Shown here: positions 57,743 to 64,000 of the stretch, piece after piece
Numbering within the stretch: position 1 is the stretch's first letter
Layout: every line of letters begins with the position of its first letter
Origin: CAVQRC01 sp963715045
GTDB taxonomy: Bacteria; Planctomycetota; Planctomycetia; Pirellulales; Lacipirellulaceae
Length of the DNA: 64,000 nt
Direction: 5' to 3'
NCBI GenBank assembly: GCA_963715045.1
Contig: CAVQRC010000003.1
Span: forward strand, 124,001-188,000
Made by a program: the position numbers and the translations under genes
Notes under the pieces: model-generated
What the model saw: the letters and a program-made list of their open reading frames with translations, nothing else
Told to the model about the DNA's origin: nothing
Database searches by the model: none

Positions 57743-58219
57743 TCAGCGCCCCAGGCGGCAAGGGGGCTCGCCGGTGCAGAATCGCCGGTAGCGCGTGATG
57801 CCGCTTCCGCGGCTCAGGCGAATCTCGACGAGGGCCCCGCAACGCGGGCAGTATTCGAGTTCCTCCGCGCCCGCCCGCCCGGCTTCGAGATCGTCCTGGC
57901 AACGCATGCAGCGTCGGGTGTCCGGCAAGATCTCGAGTCGCTCGGGAGGAATCGGCACGCGACAGATCTCGCACAGCACGGCCGTCTGCCAGACGTCTTC
58001 GTCATCGGCAGCGACGTCCGCCGGAGCGACGCGGACGCCCCGACCCCCGCAAAGGGGACAGGTCAACTCGTCGCCCCGTTCGGCCAGCAGAACCGCCACG
58101 AGTTGCTCGTCGGGTTCGGCATTGCGGCGGAGAGAACCCAGCTCGCGGAGCCGCTCGGCAGCCGCATCCACGGCCAGCAGCGACTGCGCATGGCACGCGG
58201 GACAAGTCAACGCGAACAT
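57743..58219 (-). CDS. Zinc-ribbon protein with DksA/TraR-type finger
   Basis: 158 residues with four CxxC-type pairs: CPACHAQ at the N-terminus, CPLCGGRG, CEICRVPIPPERLEILPDTR followed by CMRCQ, and YCPRCGALVEI with a final Cys in the FCTGEPPC tail. The CEIC...IPxxRL...PxTxxCxxCQ block is the DksA/TraR C4 finger. The long coiled coil with which DksA enters RNA polymerase is absent, so it is not a DksA orthologue; it is more likely a small zinc-binding adaptor. It follows the M1 peptidase gene by 6 bp on the same strand, probably in one transcript, and is convergent with the lipoprotein gene. Confidence 0.75.
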   Translation of the reverse strand: MFALTCPACHAQSLLAVDAAAERLRELGSLRRNAEPDEQLVAVLLAERGDELTCPLCGGRGVRVAPADVAADDEDVWQTAVLCEICRVPIPPERLEILPDTRRCMRCQDDLEAGRAGAEELEYCPRCGALVEIRLSRGSGITRYRRFCTGEPPCRLGR

Positions 58220-58225
58220 CGACGG

Positions 58226-60793
58226 TCAGCCCTTGGTTTCTTCCAGTTCGTCAATCCGTTTCTCGAGTTTCTCGAGTCGCTGCTCCAAGTCGGCGTCGGT
58301 AGCATTCCGGATCCTCTCGATCGCCTTGTCGATAGCGTCGCGACTGCGGGGACGAGTTTCTTCACGACGCAACTTCTTGAGGTCATCGATCGCAGACAGG
58401 TTGCCGAATTCTCCCAGCGCTGCGACAGCCGCCATGCGGTACCACAGGCGATCGCTGGCGAGCTGTTCCCGCAGCAGTTTCAGGGTCGCCTCGTGCTCGG
58501 CGGGGGCCAGCTTGGCCAGCGGCGTGAGTACGGCCGCACGGCGATTCACGTCGGGCGACTCGGCGATGATCCGGCGGAATCGATCGGCGGCCTCGCTGTC
58601 GTCGATCTCGGCCAGACCCTCCGCAGCTGCGGCCAGGATGACACTGCGATGGCTCTCCAGCGGAACGGCGGCGTAGAGTTCCTTCCGGCAATTCTGGGGA
58701 TCGATCTCGACCAGCGTCTTGAGTGCCTCAGCGACTACGTAATACGAGCGGTCCTCGTTGATAATCGATCGGATCGCGGCGTTCGTATCCGGGTGGGCAA
58801 ATTCCTTCAAGCTGCTGACGGCCGCCCGCCGAACCTTGGCGTGCTCGTCGTCACGGGCAATTTCCACGAGCGCCGCCCGCACATCGTCGCCAGCGAACGC
58901 GGCCAGCTGGCGGGCACACTCGGCCCGGACCCCCCAGAACGCGTCCTCCCGCGCCGCCGTGATCAGGGCCTGGCGGGCCTCGCCGTCGGAACTGAATTCC
59001 TTGAGCGCGACGGCCGCCCGATGTCGGCACATCACGTGATCCTCCTCGCGGAGCTGGTTGATCCATTCGCGTTTCGGTTTCTTGAAGTCGAGCTCCTTGA
59101 GAATCCAGTCGCCAGGATCAAACAGGACCCGCTGCGGACGCTCCGCGACGTCGAATGAAAACTTCTCCGATTTCGCAGTCACTCGGATGCGTCGCTTGAT
59201 GGTCTCGCTCGGAGTCACGATCTCGATCTCGACAGGCATTTCGAACAGCGGAGTGAGGTCATCGACTTTCTGCGTCTGGCGAACCGTCATCTGCAGCCTG
59301 CGATCGCGGTGGTCATACTCCGTCCGCACTTCGTACTCGGGATGGCCACCGTGATAAAGCCACTGGTCGAAGAACCAGTTCAGCCCCTGACCGGTGGCCC
59401 GCTCGATGCTCGTACGAAAGTCGGCGGTTTCCGCGACCGAGAATTCGTGCTCGTGAGTGTAACGCTGAATGGCCTGCCAGAAGAGCGCGTCGCCCAGAAC
59501 ATGCCGCAGCATGTGCAGCACGCAGGCTCCCTTGGGATACGCATGGCCATCGAAAACGCTGTCCGGGTCGGGATACCGATAGGTGACGATGGGACGACGA
59601 TAGCGGTCGCGATCTTCTTTCTTGTACGACTCGGCATCCAGGTGCCGCTCCCAGATCGCTTCGTCCGATCCGCGATCGTGTTCGGCCCAGATCACCTCGA
59701 GGTAGGTCGCGAAACTCTCATTGAGCCAGATCTCGGCCCAGTCTTTGCACGTGATCAGGTTGCCGAACCACTGATGGGCCAGTTCGTGCGCGACCAGATC
59801 GTCGCTCGTCACATCGAGCTGGGCCCGTTCATCGTGCAGTGTGCGTTGGGTGAGTGTGGTTGCGGAGGTGTGTTCCATGCCACCCCAGGCGTACTCGTCA
59901 ACGCAGATCTGGGTGTACTTGTTCCACGGGTAGGGATAGCCGATTTTCTGGCTGAACAGTTCCAGCATGGCAGGTGTCTTGTGGAACGAGCGGGCGGCTT
60001 GATCGAGTCGCCCCCGCGGGACGTACGACGTGACCGGAATATCAGCCACTTGTTGCTCATAGGCTTCAAAGTCTCCGGCCACGATCGAGATCAAGTACGG
60101 CACGTGGGTCTTCCGCTGCGTCCAGTGCCAGGTTCGCCGACCATTCTTGGACTTCGATTTCTTCTGGAGCGTTCCGTTGGAGAGCACCATGAACTGCTCC
60201 GGAACGACGACGATCGTCTCACTTTCGACGCGGTCGACCGGCGAATCGAGGCACGGGAACCAGTACCGCGCGTATTCCGACTCGCTTTGCGTCCAGAACA
60301 TCTTCGGCTGATCGGGCTCACGCTCATCGGGGACGACGAAATGGCCACCGTGTCGCGGTTTGACCACGACATAGTCAATCACCAGTCGCAGCGGCACGCC
60401 GGCGGGCGCGGGCTGGGGAAGCTGGATCGTGAGCGTTTCGTTGTCGTGGTCGAACTCCAGTTCGGAGTCCTGGGAGTCCGCCGCAGGTTGTCCGCCGCGT
60501 TGCACGACGCGGTTGATTTCCATCTCGACGGCATCCAGTTCGATCGAGTCGAGTTTGCGGAACGGCACCACGACATGCTGAACGCGTCCGGTGATTGTCT
60601 GCGACTCCCAGTCCAGGTCGAGTCGGATGCGGATGGAGCGTTGATCGAAGTCCCGGCTGCGAACAGAGCGGCTGGGGCCGTCAAACGGCCCCAGCCGCGA
60701 TTGGGCACCAAGCTCACTGCGGGCGAAGGCAACCGTGGCCGCGACAGCCAGCAACAGGGAAATCCACCGCGATCGAATCAAAGTAAGCGTCAT
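58226..60793 (-). CDS. Secreted M1-family metallopeptidase with HEAT repeats
   Basis: 855 residues. A signal peptide (ISLLLAVAATVAFARSELGA) is followed by the M1 N-terminal saddle and the peptidase domain: WGGMEHTSATT (the GxMEN element with His for Asn) and HELAHQWFGN with the downstream Glu in WLNESFATYLE (zinc site HExxH-E, residues ~340-365). Residues ~560 onward are HEAT-like repeats (HRAAVALKEFSSDGEARQAL, FWGVRAECARQLAAFAGDDV, RRAAVSSLKEFAHPDTNAAI, VVAEALKTLVEID). The C-terminus is a coiled coil (LEQRLEKLEKRIDELEE). It probably removes N-terminal residues from peptides outside the cytoplasm. The zinc-ribbon gene follows 6 bp downstream. Confidence 0.93.
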   Translation of the reverse strand: MTLTLIRSRWISLLLAVAATVAFARSELGAQSRLGPFDGPSRSVRSRDFDQRSIRIRLDLDWESQTITGRVQHVVVPFRKLDSIELDAVEMEINRVVQRGGQPAADSQDSELEFDHDNETLTIQLPQPAPAGVPLRLVIDYVVVKPRHGGHFVVPDEREPDQPKMFWTQSESEYARYWFPCLDSPVDRVESETIVVVPEQFMVLSNGTLQKKSKSKNGRRTWHWTQRKTHVPYLISIVAGDFEAYEQQVADIPVTSYVPRGRLDQAARSFHKTPAMLELFSQKIGYPYPWNKYTQICVDEYAWGGMEHTSATTLTQRTLHDERAQLDVTSDDLVAHELAHQWFGNLITCKDWAEIWLNESFATYLEVIWAEHDRGSDEAIWERHLDAESYKKEDRDRYRRPIVTYRYPDPDSVFDGHAYPKGACVLHMLRHVLGDALFWQAIQRYTHEHEFSVAETADFRTSIERATGQGLNWFFDQWLYHGGHPEYEVRTEYDHRDRRLQMTVRQTQKVDDLTPLFEMPVEIEIVTPSETIKRRIRVTAKSEKFSFDVAERPQRVLFDPGDWILKELDFKKPKREWINQLREEDHVMCRHRAAVALKEFSSDGEARQALITAAREDAFWGVRAECARQLAAFAGDDVRAALVEIARDDEHAKVRRAAVSSLKEFAHPDTNAAIRSIINEDRSYYVVAEALKTLVEIDPQNCRKELYAAVPLESHRSVILAAAAEGLAEIDDSEAADRFRRIIAESPDVNRRAAVLTPLAKLAPAEHEATLKLLREQLASDRLWYRMAAVAALGEFGNLSAIDDLKKLRREETRPRSRDAIDKAIERIRNATDADLEQRLEKLEKRIDELEETKG

Positions 60794-60835
60794 CAGTGTC
60801 CTGGCAGCAAAAGTAAAAAGTTAGCGTTTCCCAAG

Positions 60836-60897
60836 TCCCAGCGTCCCAGCGTCCCCGTCCCAGTGTCCCCGTGTCCCAGTGTCCCAGTCGTGTCCCA
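60836..60897. repeat. GTCCCAG minisatellite
   Basis: Seven or eight imperfect 7-10-base units (GTCCCAGC, GTCCCAGT, GTCCCC) in 62 bases between the purU and M1 peptidase genes. It has no coding value and is a typical low-complexity planctomycete spacer. Confidence 0.8.
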
Positions 60898-60957
60898 CCC
60901 GACTTCGCGAGGCGGGCAAATCTCCCATCCGCAACGTCGAACATCGAAACCGTCGTC

Positions 60958-61812
60958 CTACTTCCGCGCTACGACCCGATTAAAGTGCAGCTGCACCTCA
61001 CCGTCGATCACCCTGCGGACACCTTCCACCAGGCAATGCGGCTCATTATCGGTTTCCCCCCGGTGGATGATCTCGTCGAGCGGCATTCCGGGGGGCACCG
61101 TAAACGTCTCCTGATGAATGATCTGATTTCCTTCGTCCAACTCGGGAACGATGAAGTGGCATGTCGCGCCATAGGTCAGCATCCGGCTGGCGAATGCGGC
61201 GTGGTAGGGGCGGATTCCGGGAAAACTCGGCAGCAGCCCATGGTGCAGGTTGATGATTCGACCGCCGGCGTACTTCCAGCAGCATGCCGCGGGCAGCACC
61301 CGCATGTAACGGGCAAGCACGATGTAGTCGACGTTCCTCTCGTCGCAGATCTGGATGAGCCGATCGTTGTCGGGAATCCCGTGTTCATCACCGACGTTTT
61401 CCCAGGGAACTTCGAACTGCTCCGCAATCGAACGGCACTTGTCACGGTTACCGATCATCACCGTGGCCTCGGCACGAATGTGTCCGTCGCGGATCGCGCG
61501 GAGCAATGCCAGGGGTGTCTCGGGGCGATGCGTCACGCAGACCGCCATCCGCGGATTGCCGCGGCGGGTCTCGGGAGACCAGGTGCGAATTGAGAGCCCG
61601 GTCTCTTGTCCGATCTGATCCATCCGCCGACAAAGCTCGCCCGCCCGCGACGCGTCGAGTTCCAGTCGCAACAGCATCGAGAAAATCGACTCCTCGTCGC
61701 GATCATACATCTGGATTTCGGCGATGTTCGCTCCGGCTCCCGTGACATAGTGCACGATCGGATCTGCCAGCCCACGATTGTCCGGACCAACGGCGGTAAT
61801 CACAAAATGCAT
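60958..61812 (-). CDS. purU: Formyltetrahydrofolate deformylase
   Basis: About 284 residues from ATG 61812, giving the usual start MHFVITAVGPDNRGLADPIV. An N-terminal ACT domain (ANIAEIQMYDRDEESIFSML) is followed by the formyltransferase-like hydrolase domain: RMAVCVTHRPETPLALLRAI, AEATVMIGNRDKC, YIVLARYMRVLPAACCWKYA, RIINLHHGLLPSFPGIRPYH (folate-site signature), YGATCHFIVPELDEGNQIIH. It hydrolyses 10-formyl-THF to formate and THF, balancing the one-carbon pool and supplying formate to PurT-type purine synthesis. Length and motifs are normal. A GTCCCAG repeat lies between its stop codon and the start of the downstream M1 peptidase gene. Confidence 0.95.
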   Translation of the reverse strand: MHFVITAVGPDNRGLADPIVHYVTGAGANIAEIQMYDRDEESIFSMLLRLELDASRAGELCRRMDQIGQETGLSIRTWSPETRRGNPRMAVCVTHRPETPLALLRAIRDGHIRAEATVMIGNRDKCRSIAEQFEVPWENVGDEHGIPDNDRLIQICDERNVDYIVLARYMRVLPAACCWKYAGGRIINLHHGLLPSFPGIRPYHAAFASRMLTYGATCHFIVPELDEGNQIIHQETFTVPPGMPLDEIIHRGETDNEPHCLVEGVRRVIDGEVQLHFNRVVARK

Positions 61813-62227
61813 CGGAAGGCGTGCTCTCTTGATAAGTCCCACGGACGGGGCGGCATCCGGTGGCGGATTTGTCGATTGCTGGGCGACACGAACGTCGGCA
61901 ATCGCCTGACGGGCCTCACGCGGATTCGCATCGTACGGTTTACGGTCCCCGAAGTGCGGACATGCAGTCAGCTCGAATATGGGTCAATTTGCAGGCCTTC
62001 ACAAGAACCGCCGCAGGGCTGCCGTGCTCCCGGCTCAAACCGACCGATCCGCACGATCCGCACAGCTGATTTGACGTCGCCCGTACATAGCCTACGTTTA
62101 CCCCGTGGCGGTGTTTGGGATGCGCTCAGCACGTCGCCCGTTCGCGTTCGCAATGAAGCGTGAATTCCTCGGGGCAGGGCAGCGTGCCCGGAACAAACCT
62201 TCCGCAACATCTCCGGTCGAAAGCGAA
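61813..62227. other. Divergent spacer upstream of purU and the AAA ATPase
   Basis: 415 bp without a supported gene. The in-frame extension of the ATPase to 62105 (ATGs at 62120, 62153) lacks domain content and is rejected. Both promoters should lie here; I cannot place them. Confidence 0.5.
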
Positions 62228-63823
62228 ATGAGTGATTCCAAGAAAAGCAGTCTGCTGGCACGCTTGGCCGGCAGTGCAGCCACGGATGAAACAGCCTGGG
62301 ACCAAGTCAAGGCAGCCGCTCCTCAATCCCCGCTGCCGTCGCCGGCGAACGACGCCGACTCGGAACTCAATGCCCTCCTGAGTCGCGTGCAGCAGCTGGT
62401 GGACACACCGGCCACCGCTCCCCCGCCCGATACGCCGCCAGCCGCGCGGCCAGCCGCGCCACCAGCCGCGCCGCCGCACCGCGAACCGCTCTCGGCCGGG
62501 TTGGACGCCCAACGCCAGGACCTTCCGCCCGGCCCGGCCGCCGTGGACGACCCGGAGGTCGCCACCGCGTTCATGCCGATCGAGCCCAACAGCTTCACCG
62601 CGGCCGGTCTCAGCGACAGCGACGTAGAAGCGCTGCTGCTGAAATACCTGGTTGCACGCGGGGAAGGCACCGGTCGGGACATCGCCGATCAAGTACGTAT
62701 GCCGTTTCGCTTGATCGATCCGTTGCTGGCCTCGATGAAGAACGATCGACTCGTCGCTCACAAGGGAGCGGCGATGATGAACGACTACGTTTACCAGCTG
62801 ACCGACCTGGGACGCGAGCGGGGGCGGAAACTGGCCGAGCAGTGCTCCTATTTCGGTGCCGCGCCCGTTTCGCTGGACGATTACATCTTCAGTGTCGGCG
62901 AACAGTCGCTCACCAGGCAGCACCCGAACCAGGACGACCTGAAGCGGGCTTTCTCCGACCTGTTGATCAACCAGAAAATGCTGCTGCGACTGGGGCCAGC
63001 GGTCAATTCGGGTCGCGGACTGTTTCTGTTCGGCGCGCCGGGCAACGGCAAGACGAGCATCGCCGAGCGGGTGACGGCCGCGTTTGGAGAAACGATCTGG
63101 ATTCCGCGAGCGCTGGGCATCGATGGGGAAATCATGCGGCTGTTCGATCCGGCCGTTCACGACGAGGTGCCGCTGGAGTCCGACGGGGGACTGCTCGATA
63201 AACGGAAGATCGACAAGCGGTGGGTGCGGGTCAAGCGGCCCACGATTATCGTCGGCGGCGAATTGACCATGGATCAACTCGAAGTCAGCCAGAGCAAAGA
63301 CAATGCAGCCAGCGAAGCGCCCGTGCAGATGAAAAGCAACTGCGGAACGCTGGTGATCGACGACTTTGGCCGCCAGCGGATGACGACCGACGAATTGCTC
63401 AATCGCTGGATTGTTCCACTGGAAAAGCGGTACGACTTTCTCAACATCGCGGGCGGCAAGAAGATTCAGGTCCCGTTCGACCAACTAATCATCTTCTCGA
63501 CGAATCTGGAACCCAAGGATCTTGTGGACGACGCTTTTCTGCGGCGGATTCCCTACAAGATCGAAGTGGAGGATCCGAGCGAGCGAGAGTTCCGGGAGCT
63601 GTTCAAGATCATGGCGCCGATCATCGGGGTGCAATGGGATCAGGACGGGCTGGATTATCTCGTGGCGACGCATTATCGGGCCATCAAGCGTCCGTTTCGC
63701 TGCTGTCAGCCGCGAGACCTGTTGAGCCAGATTCGCAACTACTGCAAGTACGTGGGTCACGAGTCGCGGATGTCGCGGGAGAACTTCGATTTCGCCGTCG
63801 AAAACTACTTCGCGGTCATGTAG
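62228..63823 (+). CDS. AAA-family ATPase with N-terminal winged-helix region
   Basis: About 531 residues from ATG 62228. A Pro/Ala-rich leader (ARPAAPPAAPPHREPL) precedes a winged-helix-like segment (AGLSDSDVEALLLKYLVARG, DQVRMPFRLIDPLLASMKND, YVYQLTDLGRERGRKLAEQC) and an AAA core: Walker A GAPGNGKTS (~residue 275), Walker B LVIDDFGRQ (~375), and an Arg-finger region AFLRRIPYKIEVEDPSEREF. The domain order, wHTH then AAA, is typical of a planctomycete-enriched ATPase often annotated only as ATPase. The role is unknown; a motor or assembly factor for filaments or secretion has been suggested for related genes, but nothing adjacent confirms that here. No frameshift is seen. Confidence 0.85.
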   Translation: MSDSKKSSLLARLAGSAATDETAWDQVKAAAPQSPLPSPANDADSELNALLSRVQQLVDTPATAPPPDTPPAARPAAPPAAPPHREPLSAGLDAQRQDLPPGPAAVDDPEVATAFMPIEPNSFTAAGLSDSDVEALLLKYLVARGEGTGRDIADQVRMPFRLIDPLLASMKNDRLVAHKGAAMMNDYVYQLTDLGRERGRKLAEQCSYFGAAPVSLDDYIFSVGEQSLTRQHPNQDDLKRAFSDLLINQKMLLRLGPAVNSGRGLFLFGAPGNGKTSIAERVTAAFGETIWIPRALGIDGEIMRLFDPAVHDEVPLESDGGLLDKRKIDKRWVRVKRPTIIVGGELTMDQLEVSQSKDNAASEAPVQMKSNCGTLVIDDFGRQRMTTDELLNRWIVPLEKRYDFLNIAGGKKIQVPFDQLIIFSTNLEPKDLVDDAFLRRIPYKIEVEDPSEREFRELFKIMAPIIGVQWDQDGLDYLVATHYRAIKRPFRCCQPRDLLSQIRNYCKYVGHESRMSRENFDFAVENYFAVM

Positions 63824-63832
63824 AGCGTGCGT

Positions 63833-63903
63833 GGAGGGCCGATTTCCGGCCTCCGATGGCCGGGAAACAAGGTGGTAAAGACACGTCTTGCCACGGCTTC
63901 AAC
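63833..63903 (-). repeat. Dispersed hairpin element family 2, copy F
   Basis: Read on the minus strand it gives TTGAAGCCGTGGCAAGACG, GTCTTTACCACCTTG and CCCGGCCATCGGAGGCCGG. The 28-nt core (63841-63868) pairs at 10 of 11 positions, the best stem of the three copies. It lies between the ATPase gene and a convergent gene; there is no T-run on either side. Confidence 0.75.
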
Positions 63904-63909
63904 CCATCT

Positions 63910-64000
63910 TCAGCGGTGCGATCTCTCGACGCCGAAGTTGAGCGGAAGCTGCGGGTCGGCCGTCTCGTCGGGCTTGAGTTCCTGAAACAGGAGACTCGGC
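63910..64000 (-). CDS. 3' end of an unidentified gene (partial)
   Basis: The last 29 codons of a minus-strand frame, ...SLLFQELKPDETADPQLPLN then FGVERSHR and a stop at 63910-63912. The other two minus frames read Arg/Ala-rich nonsense, so this frame is the likely coding one. The 5' end is outside the window; no family is recognised from so short a tail. Confidence 0.45.
   Translation of the reverse strand, partial: PSLLFQELKPDETADPQLPLNFGVERSHR

Noticed and set aside
59309..61114. 601-residue ORF on the plus strand
   Set aside because: Antisense to the M1 peptidase and running through the GTCCCAG minisatellite.
63841..63868. Terminator between the ATPase and the convergent gene
   Set aside because: The stem is strong but neither side has a T-run, and the sequence belongs to a dispersed element family.

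Overview
The window is from a member of the Planctomycetota. The evidence is gene content: a DUF1559 protein with a prepilin leader, a DUF1501 gene beside a PSCyt1/DUF1549/DUF1553 gene, a non-RD Ser/Thr kinase fused to WD40 repeats, a caspase-like protease fused to WD40 repeats, an alpha-2-macroglobulin, a Cys-rich YTV-like secreted protein, a Flp pilin, a PEP-CTERM/dockerin-like secreted sugar dehydrogenase, and low-complexity intergenic repeats. Base composition is G+C rich throughout. I saw no rRNA, tRNA, CRISPR array, transposase or phage gene.

Layout. 1-5473 (+): a type VI secretion-type effector-loading module (DUF2169/pentapeptide, second pentapeptide protein, DUF3540, PAAR-like DUF4150), cut by the window's left edge. 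5457-9533 (-): two-domain glycosyltransferase, Na+/Ca2+ antiporter, Cys-rich secreted protein. 10049-19463: outer-membrane-type protein, WD40-caspase, vWA/TPR protein, lactonase-type propeller. 19464-26213: repeat-rich zone holding a broken thioredoxin-like gene, a PHA synthase, a tiny Pro-rich gene, a quinoprotein and a HAD phosphatase remnant. 26431-33660: class III aminotransferase, then heavily frameshifted DUF1501, PSCyt1/DUF1549/DUF1553 and WD40 genes. 34013-42778: GH172/DUF2961, beta-ketoacyl-ACP synthase III, kinase-WD40, AI-2E-type transporter, undecaprenyl-phosphate sugar transferase. 43075-53902: secreted sugar dehydrogenase, very large alpha-2-macroglobulin, Flp pilin, A-type Fe-S carrier, cysteine desulfurase. 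54023-64000: Nudix protein, dihydropyrimidinase, DUF1559 protein with lipoprotein, Zn-finger protein with M1 peptidase, PurU, AAA ATPase, and the end of one more gene.

Two cross-cutting observations. First, many genes carry single-base indels, mostly one extra base, often in short homopolymers. This looks more like assembly/read error than gene decay, except possibly in the dense 27.8-33.7 kb block. Second, two families of dispersed intergenic elements occur three times each. One folds as a 28-nt hairpin with a compensatory base-pair change between copies.

Genes with a shared job are mostly local: the T6SS module; DUF1501 with PSCyt/DUF1549/DUF1553; M1 peptidase with Zn-finger protein; DUF1559 with lipoprotein; and the two Fe-S biogenesis genes, separated by 324 bp.
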